From Salibaculum sp031581025 (lineage in GTDB: Bacteria; Pseudomonadota; Alphaproteobacteria; Rhodobacterales; Rhodobacteraceae): a stretch of 32,469 nt of DNA. Position numbers and translations under genes: made by a program. This document shows, piece after piece, positions 7,081-15,044 of the stretch. Each line of letters begins with the position of its first letter. Position 1 is the stretch's first letter. The stretch lies in the NCBI RefSeq assembly GCF_031581025.1, contig NZ_JAVLCA010000027.1, one strand, 5' to 3'. Below the pieces are notes generated by a model. The model worked only from the letters and a program-made list of their open reading frames with translations, made no database searches and had not been told where the DNA came from.

Positions 7081-7689
7081 ATGACCGATGACACTTCAAC
7101 CCCCGCCAACCTCTGGACCCCGCGGCCCGTCGAGGAGACAATCGACGTCTACCGCGATTGGGCCGGGGCCTACGATACCGATCTTGAATCCTTCGACTAT
7201 CGCACGCCGGACCGGCTGACCGCGGCCTTGGCCCGCCACGTGGCCCCGGAAACCACCGTGCTCGATTTCGGCTGCGGCACCGGGATTTCCGGCGCCGCCC
7301 TACAGCGGGCCGGGTTCGCCCACCTGCACGGCACGGATGTCGTGGCCGAAATGGTCGAGATCGCCCGCGACAAGGGCATTTACGAAAAGCTCTGGGTCGG
7401 CGCACCAGACGCAGCCTTGCCCCGGCACTATGACGCGATGGTCGCCGTTGGGGTGGTCAGCCTCGGCGCGGCCCCGCCCGAGACCCTCAGCTTGCTGATC
7501 GGGCACCTGACGTCGGGCGGCATCCTGGCCATGTCCTTCAACGACCCCACGATCGAGAACGGCAGCTATGACGCCGTGCTGCAGGGCCATGTCGACGCCG
7601 AAGAGGTGACCATCGTGTCGCGCGAACACGGTCCCCATCTGGAGGCCAAGCAGATGGGCTCGGACGTGATCGTTTTGCGCCGCGAATGA
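7081..7689 (+). CDS. Class I SAM-dependent methyltransferase, substrate unknown
   Basis: The 202-aa product has a Rossmann-type methyltransferase fold with motif I VLDFGCGTGISG near residues 60-71, the acidic SAM-ribose residue in HGTDVV, and a post-motif II region YDAMVAVGVVS. There is no signal peptide or membrane segment. The motif layout resembles small-molecule or Williams-Beuren/UbiE-like methyltransferases, but the acceptor cannot be read from the sequence. Its TGA overlaps the gluQ start (ATGA at 7686-7689), so it is probably co-translated with gluQ and may belong to the trmFO transcript. Confidence 0.85.
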   Translation: MTDDTSTPANLWTPRPVEETIDVYRDWAGAYDTDLESFDYRTPDRLTAALARHVAPETTVLDFGCGTGISGAALQRAGFAHLHGTDVVAEMVEIARDKGIYEKLWVGAPDAALPRHYDAMVAVGVVSLGAAPPETLSLLIGHLTSGGILAMSFNDPTIENGSYDAVLQGHVDAEEVTIVSREHGPHLEAKQMGSDVIVLRRE

Positions 7690-8510
7690 TCACCCGCTTC
7701 GCGCCCTCGCCCACGGGGCGGCTGCATCTGGGTCATGCCTATTCGGCGCTGACCGTCTGGCAGGTGGCCCGCAACATGGGCGGCACGGCGCTGTTGCGGA
7801 TCGAGGATACCGACAGCACCCGCTGTCGCCCCGAGTACGAGGCCGCCATCCACGCCGACCTGCGCTGGCTGGGGCTGGACTGGCCGACGCCGGTGCGGCG
7901 GCAATCCGACCACCTCGCCGACTACACCGCCGTGCTGGACGATCTCGCGGCGCGCGGGCTGCTCTACCCCTGTTCCTGTTCGCGCTCGGCCATCAAGGCG
8001 GCGGGCGCGCGCACCGGTTGGGACGGGCTCGTCTATCCCGGCACCTGCCGCGCGCGCCCCATGACGCAGGCCCGCCCCGGCGACGCGCTGCGCCTCGACC
8101 TTGCCCGGGCGCTGGCGCGCGTCGGCCCCCTGCCCGCCTTCACCGAGATCGGCCCCATGCACCCCGGAACGCACCGGCCCGACCCGGACCAGCTGATCGG
8201 GCTGATCGGCGACCCGGTGCTGCGGCGCAAGGACAGCGGCGATCCGGCCTATCACCTGGCCTGCCCCGTCGACGACGCGGCGCAGGGCGTCACCCACGTC
8301 GTGCGCGGCGCCGACCTCTGGCACGCCACCTTCCTGCATGTGGCGCTACAGGCGCTCATGGGCTGGCCGGTGCCCCACTATCACCACCACGCACTGATCC
8401 AAGACGAGACCGGCGCGCGACTGGCCAAGATAGACGCCTCGCGCGCCCTGGCCAGCTACCGCGACGCGGGCGCGACCCCCTCCGATATCCGTCAGCGCGT
8501 AGCGCTCTGA
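7686..8510 (+). CDS. gluQ: Glutamyl-Q tRNA(Asp) synthetase
   Basis: The 274-aa product is a shortened glutamyl-tRNA synthetase without the anticodon-binding domain. Such enzymes attach glutamate to the queuosine at position 34 of tRNA-Asp. It has the class I signature RFAPSPTGRLHLGH (HIGH-type HLGH at residues 14-17), zinc-ligand cysteines in YPCSCS and PGTCRAR, and a degenerate KMSKS-like LAKID near the C-terminus. The start overlaps the upstream methyltransferase by four bases. With trmFO and mnmA it makes this window rich in tRNA-modification genes. Confidence 0.93.
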   Translation: MITRFAPSPTGRLHLGHAYSALTVWQVARNMGGTALLRIEDTDSTRCRPEYEAAIHADLRWLGLDWPTPVRRQSDHLADYTAVLDDLAARGLLYPCSCSRSAIKAAGARTGWDGLVYPGTCRARPMTQARPGDALRLDLARALARVGPLPAFTEIGPMHPGTHRPDPDQLIGLIGDPVLRRKDSGDPAYHLACPVDDAAQGVTHVVRGADLWHATFLHVALQALMGWPVPHYHHHALIQDETGARLAKIDASRALASYRDAGATPSDIRQRVAL

Positions 8511-8551
8511 CAGCGCTTCAACTCGGCCGATAAATTCCTGCCGGAGGCCCC

Positions 8552-8914
8552 CTAGCCGTCAACCGGGCGCATCAGCTCGCGTTCTTCCCAGTCGATCACC
8601 GAGGTATAGAAACATGACCGCCGGTTGGTATGGCAGGCCGGGCCGGTCTGGCGCACCACGGCCAGCAGGCAGTCGCTGTCGCAATCCACGCGCAGGTCCA
8701 CCAGTTCCTGAACATGGCCGCTGCTCTCGCCCTTGACCCAGAAGGTCTGGCGCGAGCGCGACCAATAGGTGACGCGGCCGGTCTCGAGGGTCTTCTCGAC
8801 GGCCGCGCGGGTCATCCACGCCATCATCAGCACCGCGCCATCCGTGGCGTCCTGGGCAATGCAGGGGACCAGACCGTCAGAATCATAGGTCAGACTCGCG
8901 GGATCGAAGGCCAT
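8552..8914 (-). CDS. hisI: Phosphoribosyl-AMP cyclohydrolase
   Basis: The 120-aa product opens the adenine ring of phosphoribosyl-AMP, the third step of histidine synthesis. It has the family core DGAVLMMAWMTRAAVEKTL, the Mg-binding VDCDSDC cluster and the zinc cysteines of GPACHTNRRSCFY. There is no fused HisE domain. ATG 8914 is preceded by AAAGGA; a longer upstream open frame belongs to no plausible gene. It stands apart from other his genes, facing gluQ on one side and sharing a 69-bp divergent promoter region with the IscU-like gene on the other. Confidence 0.95.
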   Translation of the reverse strand: MAFDPASLTYDSDGLVPCIAQDATDGAVLMMAWMTRAAVEKTLETGRVTYWSRSRQTFWVKGESSGHVQELVDLRVDCDSDCLLAVVRQTGPACHTNRRSCFYTSVIDWEERELMRPVDG

Positions 8915-8926
8915 GTCGAATTTCCT

Positions 8927-8955
8927 TTGGCATCTGGGATCGGCCAGCCTATTTA
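8927..8955 (+). promoter_or_regulatory. Promoter of the IscU-like gene
   Basis: TTGGCA (8927-8932), a 17-bp spacer and TATTTA (8950-8955) lie 28 bp before the ATG at 8984, within the divergent region shared with hisI. Confidence 0.55.
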
Positions 8956-8983
8956 TTGGGCAAGACAGACGAAAGCAAACCGC

Positions 8984-9436
8984 ATGACCGCAGAAACCGA
9001 CCTCATCAAGCTCTACTCCACCCGGATTCTCGGGCTGGCTGCCGAGATCCCGCGGCTCGGTCGGCTCGACTCGCCCGATGGCACGGGCAAGGTACGCTCG
9101 CCGCTCTGCGGCTCGACCGTCTCGGTGGACCTGCGGCTCGAGGATGGAAAGATTACCGACTACGGCCAGGACGTGAAGGCCTGCGCCCTGGGCCAGGCCG
9201 CGGCCGCCGTGGTGGCGGGCAATGTCATCGGGCGCACCGAACCCCAGGTGCAACAGACCCGTGACGAGCTGCACGCCATGCTGAAACAGGATGGCCCCCC
9301 GCCCGCAGCACCCTTCGACGGGCTTGAGGTGCTGCAACCGGCGCGGGACTACAAGAATCGCCACGCCTCGATCCTGCTGGCGCTGGACGCGACGCTGGAA
9401 GCCTTCAAGGCCGCGCGCGAGGCCGACTGCGCCTGA
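8984..9436 (+). CDS. IscU/SufU-like iron-sulfur scaffold protein
   Basis: The 150-aa product has the NifU-N/IscU fold signatures. A first cysteine lies in RSPLCGSTV and a second in DVKACALGQAAAAVV, matching the first two Fe-S ligands of IscU. The region where IscU has its third ligand cysteine reads YKNRHASILLALDA, with no Cys; the only later Cys is the penultimate residue. It may therefore assemble clusters differently from classical IscU, or serve another role. ATG 8984 is chosen on promoter position and homology-like N-terminus; the ribosome site is weak. It is single-gene and divergent from hisI. Confidence 0.8.
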   Translation: MTAETDLIKLYSTRILGLAAEIPRLGRLDSPDGTGKVRSPLCGSTVSVDLRLEDGKITDYGQDVKACALGQAAAAVVAGNVIGRTEPQVQQTRDELHAMLKQDGPPPAAPFDGLEVLQPARDYKNRHASILLALDATLEAFKAAREADCA

Positions 9437-9466
9437 CAGGCGCGATTTCCGCAACAGATGCCCCCG

Positions 9467-9510
9467 AAAAGAAAAAGCCGCCGCGCCCCGGGACAGGGGA
9501 ACGCGGCGGC
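9467..9510 (-). terminator. Strong rho-independent terminator, minus strand
   Basis: GCCGCCGCG (9477-9485) pairs with CGCGGCGGC (9502-9510), with a further CCCC/GGGG pairing inside. On the minus strand the stem is followed by TTTTTCTTTT (9476-9467). It lies downstream of a second terminator at 9564-9585 on the same strand. It has no T-run on the plus strand. Confidence 0.75.
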
Positions 9511-9563
9511 AGGTCTGTGCCCCGGGTCCGGTAGCAATCGGGAGAGGCAGATCCCGGGCGATG

Positions 9564-9585
9564 AAAAAGCGACGCGGGACGCCGC
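9564..9585 (-). terminator. Rho-independent terminator of the 40-aa gene
   Basis: On the minus strand GCGGCG (9585-9580), a 5-nt loop and CGTCGC (9574-9569) form a 6-bp stem (one G-T pair), followed at once by TTTTT (9568-9564). It is about 80 bp after the stop codon of the small gene at 9668-9790. Confidence 0.55.
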
Positions 9586-9667
9586 TGCGGACAGGCAGTT
9601 TCGAATCGTCAGTGCATCCGTGGTGGGACAGCAGATGCCGAACGTCGGGACCGTGGCACGCGGCAGA

Positions 9668-9790
9668 TCACAGAAGCGCGGGCAGGTGCAGCGCCACCAA
9701 CAGCAGGACCATCAGTGCGGCGGCGCCAAAGGCATCGGCCACCAGCGTCTCGCGCGAGCGGGCAATCGCCTGTCTGATTTCCTTGACCAT
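9668..9790 (-). CDS. Small single-span membrane protein (40 aa) with LexA- and CtrA-type boxes upstream
   Basis: A perfect ribosome site (AAAGGAG, seven bases before the ATG at 9790) precedes a 40-codon frame. The product starts MVKEIRQAIARSRETLVADA, an amphipathic charged half, followed by a single hydrophobic span FGAAALMVLLLVALHLPALL to the end. It therefore looks like an inner-membrane peptide with its charged N-terminus in the cytoplasm. Upstream lie a perfect TTAA-N7-TTAA box (9833-9847) and a GTTC-N7-GTTC box (9853-9867). A terminator follows at 9564-9585. It sits 105 bp after recG on the same strand but appears to have its own control region. I do not recognise a named family. SidA of Caulobacter, a LexA-controlled small membrane inhibitor of division, is a functional analogue to consider, not a demonstrated homologue. 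Confidence 0.8.
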   Translation of the reverse strand: MVKEIRQAIARSRETLVADAFGAAALMVLLLVALHLPALL

Positions 9791-9832
9791 GGGGCAACTC
9801 CTTTCCGTTCTCCTGTTGCACCTTTGTTCTCA

Positions 9833-9847
9833 TTAACCGCGCCTTAA
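9833..9847. promoter_or_regulatory. CtrA-type binding box (perfect)
   Basis: TTAACCGCGCCTTAA is an exact TTAA-N7-TTAA, the canonical CtrA recognition sequence of Alphaproteobacteria, including the favoured CC after the first half. It lies 43 bp upstream of the small gene's ATG and 48 bp downstream of the recG stop. Confidence 0.65.
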
Positions 9848-9852
9848 TGCAA

Positions 9853-9867
9853 GAACTTTTTAAGAAC
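9853..9867. promoter_or_regulatory. LexA/SOS-type box
   Basis: GAACTTTTTAAGAAC (GTTC-N7-GTTC on the minus strand) matches the alphaproteobacterial LexA operator, with an AT-rich centre. A third GAAC at 9874-9877 follows after 6 bp. The box lies 63 bp upstream of the 9790 ATG and 5 bp from the CtrA-type box. Confidence 0.6.
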
Positions 9868-9895
9868 ATTCGTGAACAAAGAGAAATTTGCGAAG

Positions 9896-11986
9896 CTAAC
9901 CCACTGAAATCAAACGGATTGCCCGGTCCTGCTCCATGAGCCAGAGCAGAACCCGCGCCGCCTGCCCTCTCTGGCCGGTCAGGTCCGGGTCGTCTGCCAG
10001 CAGTTTGCGCGCGTCCTGCTGGGCCAGCGCCATGAGCGCCGACTGCCGCTCGATATCCGCGATGCGAAAGCGCGGCAGCCCGGACTGAGCGGTGCCGATC
10101 ACGTCGCCCGCCCCGCGCATGGCCAGGTCTTCCTCGGAAATGCGAAAGCCATCCTCTGTCTCGCGCAGGATCTCGAGGCGCCGTCGCCCGGTCTCGGACA
10201 GGGGCGGCTGATACATCAGCAGGCAGGTGGACTGCGCCGCGCCGCGCCCCACCCTGCCACGCATCTGGTGCAGCTGGGCCAGGCCGAAGCTCTCGGCGCG
10301 CTCGATCACCATGATCGAGGCATTGGGCACGTTGACCCCCACCTCGATCACCGTGGTGGCCACCAGAACACCCGTCTCGCCGGCCACGAACCGGGCCATG
10401 GCGGCATCCTTGTCGGCCGGGTCCATGCGGCCATGGACCAGACCGACGACACCCTCGCCAAGCGTCGCGCGCAGGCGCTTGAACCGGTCCTCGGCGGCGG
10501 TCAGCTCGCTGACCTCGGATTCCTCGACCAGCGGGCAGACCCAATAGGCCTGCCGCCCCTCGGCCACGGCCTTGCGCAGATGCGCGACCACGTCGTCCAG
10601 GCGCCCGGTGCTGACCACGCTCGTGGTGACGGGCGTGCGGCCGGGCGGTTTCTCGTCCAGAACCGAGACATCCATGTCGCCGTATTGCGCCAGCGCAAGG
10701 CTGCGCGGGATTGGCGTGGCCGTCATCACCAGCACGTCGACGGCAGCGCCCTTGGCGCCCAGCTGCATCCGCTGCGAAACGCCAAAGCGGTGCTGTTCGT
10801 CCACGATGGCCAGCCGCAGGTCGCGGAACGCGACATCCTGCTGAAACACCGCATGGGTGCCCACCAGCAGGCCGATCTCGCCCGAGGCCAGCGCGGCCAG
10901 TTTCGCGCGCCGCTCCGCCCCCTTGTCGCGCCCCGTCAACAGTTCCAGCCGCACGCCAGCCGCACCGGCGAGCGGGGCCAGCCCCTCCATGTGCTGGCGG
11001 GCGAGGATCTCCGTGGGGGCCATCATGACGCCCTGCCCGCCCGCCTCGACCGCCGCGAGCAGCGCCAGCAGCGCCACCAGCGTCTTGCCCGCGCCGACAT
11101 CGCCCTGAAGCAGGCGGTTCATGCGCTTGGGCGCGGCCATGTCGGCGGTGATCTCCGCGACCGCGCGGGTCTGTGCACCGGTGGGCGCATAGGGCAGATC
11201 GGCCAGCACCTTGTCGCGCAGGCGGCCATCGCCCTGCGTCACCTGCCCCTTGCCGCGCCGCTGGGTCGCCCGCGCCAGCGCCAGGGTCAGTTGATGCGCC
11301 ATCAGTTCGTCATAGGCCAGCCGTTGCCGCGCCGGCGAGGTCGTGGCCAGTTCGGCCCCCGACAGGGGCGCATGGGCGGTTTCGAGGGCGGCGCGCCAGT
11401 CGGGCCAGCCCTCGCGGGCGCGCAGGGCCGGGTCGATCCATTCGGGCAGATCCGGCGCATGGGCCAGGGCCGCGCGGATCGCCTTGGCCATCACACGCTG
11501 CGTGACCGACCCGGTCAGCGGATAGACCGGCTCGAAAGGCGGGATCTGCTCGGCCTCTTCGGGGCGCAGGATGTGGTCGGGATGCACCATCTGGGCTATG
11601 CCGTCGAACAATTCGACCTTGCCCGAGATCACCCGCCGCTGGCCGCTGGGCAGGATGCGCCGCAGGTACTCGCCACGGGCATGGAAAAACACCAGCTGGA
11701 AACTGGTTTGCGCATCCTCGACGATGACACGGTAAGGCCGCCCGCGCTGGCCGGGCGGGCGATGTTCGCCCACCACGACCTCGACCGTGCAATGGGCCGG
11801 CGGAACCAGATCGCGGACGCTGGCGCGGCGCGACCGATCCACGCCGCTGTAGGGCAAGGTGAAGGCCATGTCGCGCGGCTTTTCGATGCCGCCTGTCGCC
11901 AGTTGCTGGGCCAGTTTCGGGCCGACCCCGTCGAGCGTTGTCAACTCCGCGAAAAGCGGAAACAGGACTTCCGGGCGGCTGCTCAT
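9896..11986 (-). CDS. recG: ATP-dependent DNA helicase RecG
   Basis: This 696-aa branch-migration helicase remodels stalled replication forks and Holliday junctions. It has an N-terminal wedge/OB region, then helicase motif I LLQGDVGAGKTLVALLAL, motif II IVDEQHRFGV, motif III VMTATPIPRSL, and the C-terminal motifs GRVGRG and the TRG-like region before EDGFRISEEDLAMRGAGD. The length equals that of E. coli RecG. ATG 11986 overlaps the ligA stop (ATGA), so I prefer it to the ATG at 12010. It ends 105 bp before the small gene at 9790. Confidence 0.97.
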   Translation of the reverse strand: MSSRPEVLFPLFAELTTLDGVGPKLAQQLATGGIEKPRDMAFTLPYSGVDRSRRASVRDLVPPAHCTVEVVVGEHRPPGQRGRPYRVIVEDAQTSFQLVFFHARGEYLRRILPSGQRRVISGKVELFDGIAQMVHPDHILRPEEAEQIPPFEPVYPLTGSVTQRVMAKAIRAALAHAPDLPEWIDPALRAREGWPDWRAALETAHAPLSGAELATTSPARQRLAYDELMAHQLTLALARATQRRGKGQVTQGDGRLRDKVLADLPYAPTGAQTRAVAEITADMAAPKRMNRLLQGDVGAGKTLVALLALLAAVEAGGQGVMMAPTEILARQHMEGLAPLAGAAGVRLELLTGRDKGAERRAKLAALASGEIGLLVGTHAVFQQDVAFRDLRLAIVDEQHRFGVSQRMQLGAKGAAVDVLVMTATPIPRSLALAQYGDMDVSVLDEKPPGRTPVTTSVVSTGRLDDVVAHLRKAVAEGRQAYWVCPLVEESEVSELTAAEDRFKRLRATLGEGVVGLVHGRMDPADKDAAMARFVAGETGVLVATTVIEVGVNVPNASIMVIERAESFGLAQLHQMRGRVGRGAAQSTCLLMYQPPLSETGRRRLEILRETEDGFRISEEDLAMRGAGDVIGTAQSGLPRFRIADIERQSALMALAQQDARKLLADDPDLTGQRGQAARVLLWLMEQDRAIRLISVG

Positions 11987-14262
11987 GCCTCGCCGATCAG
12001 CGACAGCCAACCATCCTCGTCGAGCGTCTCGATGCCCAGTTCGGCGGCCTTGCTGGCCTTGGACCCGGCCCCCGGCCCGGCCACCAGCAAATCGGTCTTG
12101 GCGCTGACCGAGCCCGAGACCTTGGCCCCCAGCGCCTCGGCGCGGGCCTTGGCCTCGGCGCGGGTCATCTTTTCCAGGCTTCCGGTGAAGACAACGGTCT
12201 TGCCCGCGACGGGACTGTCGGCGGCGCGCGCCTTGGGCGGTCTGATCTCGGTCAGTTCGGCGACCAGCCGGTCGATGGCCGCGCGTTCGTGATCGTTGGC
12301 AAAGGCATCGGAAAGCGAGAGCGCCAGGACCGGGCCAATGCCGTCGGCCGCGGTCAGGTCGTCCCAGGCGGCTTGCGCGTCCGGCGGCACCGCCCGGGCC
12401 GTGCGGGCGGCGTCGCGGGCCGCGCTCACCCGGGCGCGGCGGCCCTCTTCGGCGGCGCGCAGGCGCTCGGCCTCGGCCGCCTCGTCGGCGGCCCGGTGTG
12501 CCAGCGCGACGGGGCGTGCCCTGTCCAGCGCCGCGACCATGGCCTGCCAGCCGCCGTAGTGGCGCGCAAGGTCCTGCGCGGCCACCTCGCCCACATGCCG
12601 GATGCCAAGCCCGAACAGCAGACGCTCCATGGAAATTTCACGTTTTTCCTCAATGGCCTGAAAGAGGTTCTTCGCGCTTGTCTCGCCCCAGCCGTCACGA
12701 TTGGCCAGTTTCGACAGGGTCGCCGCATCCCGGCATTGCAGCGTGAAAATATCGGCCGGTTCGCGCACCGGAAGCTGGTCGTCGTGGTAGAAGGCCTCGA
12801 CCTGCTTGGCGCCCAGCCCCTCGATGTCCATGGCGCCGCGCGAGATGAAATGTTTCAGTTTTTCCACGGCCTGCGCCGGGCAGATCAACCCGCCGGTGCA
12901 GCGGCGCACGGCGTCGCCCTCTTCGCGGATCGCGGGCGAGCCGCATTCGGGGCAATTGTCGGGGAACTGGTAGGGCTTGGCCTGCTGGGGCCGTTTGGAC
13001 AGGTCGACGTCCGCGACCTTGGGGATCACGTCGCCGGCCCGGTAGACCTGCACCCGGTCGCCAGGGCGGATGTCCTTGCCGCCGCGAATATCCTCGCCCG
13101 AGGCCCCGCGCCCGGCAATGTAATCCTCGTTGTGCAGCGTCGCGTTGGAGACGACGACGCCCCCCACCGTCACCGGCTGCAACCGCGCCACCGGTGACAG
13201 CGCCCCGGTGCGGCCGACCTGGATATCGATCCCCTCCAGCCCGGTCCAGGCCAGTTCAGCGGGAAACTTGTGGGCGATGGCCCAGCGCGGCGTGGTCGAG
13301 CGGAAGCCGAGCCGCTGTTGCAGCGAAAGGTCGTTGACCTTGTAGACCACCCCGTCGATGTCATAGCCCAGCGAGGCGCGTTGGTCCTCGATGCTGCGAT
13401 AATGGGACAGCATATCCGCCACCGTCTCGCAGACCCGGGTCAGCGGGTTGGTGACAAAGCCGAAGCTGGCCAGGCGGTCAAGCGCGCCCTTCTGGGTGTC
13501 GGCCAGCGGCGCGGACAGCTCGCCCCAGGCATAGGCGAAGAACCGCAGTGGGCGGGCCCTCGTGATGCTGGCGTCCAGCTGGCGCAGCGATCCGGCGGCG
13601 GCGTTGCGCGGGTTGGCAAAGGTCTTGCCGCCCCTGTCGGCCTGCCGCGCATTCATCGCCTCGAAATCGGCATGGGACATGTAGACCTCGCCGCGCACCT
13701 CCAGCACGGCGGGGGCCTGCTCCAGCCGGGTCGGGATCTCGTCGATGGTGCGGGCGTTCTGCGTGACATTCTCGCCGGTCTCGCCGTCGCCGCGCGTGGC
13801 GGCATGGATCAGGACGCCGTCTTCATAGCGCAGCGACAGGCTTAGGCCGTCGATCTTGGGTTCGGCGGTATAGGTCAGCGGGGCCTGGGGGCCGAGGTTC
13901 AGGTAGCTGCGGATCGACTGGTCGAAATCGGCCACCTCGGCGTCGTCGAAGGCATTGGCAAGCGAGAGCATCCGCACCGCATGGGTGATCTTGCCGAAGG
14001 CCTCGGCGGGGGCGGCGCCCACCTGCTCGGAGGGGCTGTCGGCGCGCTTGAGCCCGGGAAAGCGGGCCTCGATCGCCGCGTTGCGTCGCTTGAGCGCGTC
14101 GTAATCCGCATCGCTCATCCGGGGGGCATCGGCGCCGTGATAGGCGGCATCGGCGCGGCCCAGCAGATCGGCCAGACGCGCCAGTTCGGCGGCGGCCTGC
14201 GCCTCGGTCAAGGCGTCGGGCGCGATGGTCGCGTCTTTGTCTGTCGCGGCCTTGTCGGTCAC
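11983..14262 (-). CDS. ligA: NAD-dependent DNA ligase
   Basis: The 759-aa enzyme seals nicks using NAD+. It has the adenylation motif EPKIDGLSLSL (Lys about 136), the OB domain, a four-Cys zinc finger (CPECGSPA ... RRCTGGLICPAQ), helix-hairpin-helix repeats and a C-terminal BRCT domain beginning near AGKTVVFTGSLEKM. An Ala/Arg/Glu-rich insertion of about 50 residues within the HhH region (from ADEAAEAERLRAAEEGRRAR) makes it longer than the E. coli enzyme. I chose the GTG at 14262 because AAGAAGGGGGA precedes it with good spacing; GTG 14283 lacks one. It starts just after the end of the broken ctrA and is coupled to recG. Confidence 0.95.
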   Translation of the reverse strand: MTDKAATDKDATIAPDALTEAQAAAELARLADLLGRADAAYHGADAPRMSDADYDALKRRNAAIEARFPGLKRADSPSEQVGAAPAEAFGKITHAVRMLSLANAFDDAEVADFDQSIRSYLNLGPQAPLTYTAEPKIDGLSLSLRYEDGVLIHAATRGDGETGENVTQNARTIDEIPTRLEQAPAVLEVRGEVYMSHADFEAMNARQADRGGKTFANPRNAAAGSLRQLDASITRARPLRFFAYAWGELSAPLADTQKGALDRLASFGFVTNPLTRVCETVADMLSHYRSIEDQRASLGYDIDGVVYKVNDLSLQQRLGFRSTTPRWAIAHKFPAELAWTGLEGIDIQVGRTGALSPVARLQPVTVGGVVVSNATLHNEDYIAGRGASGEDIRGGKDIRPGDRVQVYRAGDVIPKVADVDLSKRPQQAKPYQFPDNCPECGSPAIREEGDAVRRCTGGLICPAQAVEKLKHFISRGAMDIEGLGAKQVEAFYHDDQLPVREPADIFTLQCRDAATLSKLANRDGWGETSAKNLFQAIEEKREISMERLLFGLGIRHVGEVAAQDLARHYGGWQAMVAALDRARPVALAHRAADEAAEAERLRAAEEGRRARVSAARDAARTARAVPPDAQAAWDDLTAADGIGPVLALSLSDAFANDHERAAIDRLVAELTEIRPPKARAADSPVAGKTVVFTGSLEKMTRAEAKARAEALGAKVSGSVSAKTDLLVAGPGAGSKASKAAELGIETLDEDGWLSLIGEA

Positions 14263-14289
14263 CGCCGGTCCCCCTTCTTTCACTTGCGT

Positions 14290-14995
14290 TCAGTGATAGG
14301 GGGCCACCCCGGCATCGTCCAGCCCGTCGCGGCCCGACAATGCCGCGGCCCCAGACGGTCTCGATGTAGTTGTCGCCGCCCGTGGCCACGGTCAGTTTCT
14401 TACGCAGCTTGCAGATGAACACGTCGATGATCTTGAGTTCGGGTTCGTCCATGCCGCCGTAAAGGTGGTTTAGAAACATCTCCTTGGTCAGTGTCGTTCC
14501 CTTGCGCAGCGAAAGCAGTTCCAGCATCTGGTATTCCTTGCCGGTCAGGTGGACAGGTTCGCCCCCGGTCTCCACCGTCTTGGCGTCCAGGTTCACCGCA
14601 ACCTTTCCGGTTCGGATGATCGACTGCGCATGTCCCTTTGAGCGGCGGATGATGGCATGGATCCGCGCGATCAGCTATTCGCGGTGGAAGGGCTTGGTCA
14701 GGTAGTCGTCGGCCCCGAAGCCGAACCCCCTGAGCTTGGATTCGGTCGCATCCTCGCCCGAGAGGATCAGGATCGGCGTTTCCACCCGGGCCAGCCGAAG
14801 ATGGCGCAGCACGTCGTGGCCCGACATGTCCGGCAGGTGCAGGTCCAGCAGAATCAGGTCGTAGTCATAGAGCTTGGCGAGGTCGATCGCCTCCTCGCCC
14901 AGCCCTGTCGTGTAGACGTTGAGGTTGGCATGACCCAGCATCAACTCGATACTATTTGCCGTGGTCGGATCATCCTCGACGAGCAAAACGCGCAT
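14290..14995 (-). pseudogene. ctrA: Disrupted ctrA (cell-cycle response regulator) with TAG and frameshift
   Basis: The N-terminus MRVLLVEDDPTTANSIELML, the phosphoacceptor region LILLDLHLPDMSG and the ending GADDYLTKPFHRE are the CtrA receiver domain. Codon 107 is TAG (14675-14677) where CtrA normally has Glu, so one base change (GAG to TAG) truncates it. The same frame then resumes with the DNA-binding domain (LIARIHAIIRRSKGHAQS ... LTGKEYQMLELLSLRKGT ... GMDEPELKIIDVFICKLRKK). Near 14350 the conserved VWGRGY motif becomes VWGRGI and the frame runs into ligA. A shift there gives a natural end either at the TGA 14290-14292 or at the TGA 14280-14282. Intact length would be about 235-239 aa, as in the family. 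Sequencing error cannot be excluded. Confidence 0.85.
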
Positions 14996-15044
14996 TACTC
15001 TTCTCCGTTCGTTCGTGCGTTAACCAATCCTAGGGGGACGAAGG

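Noticed and set aside
2769..7109. A 1446-codon open frame on the minus strand opposite gyrA and trmFO
   Set aside because: It is a by-product of high-G+C codon bias in the real genes on the plus strand; its composition is low-complexity His/Gly/Asp/Val with no domain, and it spans two proven genes.
10268..12292. A 674-codon plus-strand frame opposite recG and ligA
   Set aside because: Antisense shadow of recG; no start signal and no recognisable protein features.
13823..14596. Reading the ctrA tail straight on into ligA as one 257-aa protein
   Set aside because: The last part is only an out-of-frame reading of ligA; the conserved CtrA sequence stops at VWGRG, so a frameshift is the simpler explanation.
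14675..14677. The ctrA TAG as a recoded (read-through or pyrrolysine) codon
   Set aside because: No recoding signal or pyrrolysine machinery is visible, and a second lesion lies downstream; a GAG-to-TAG change is simpler.
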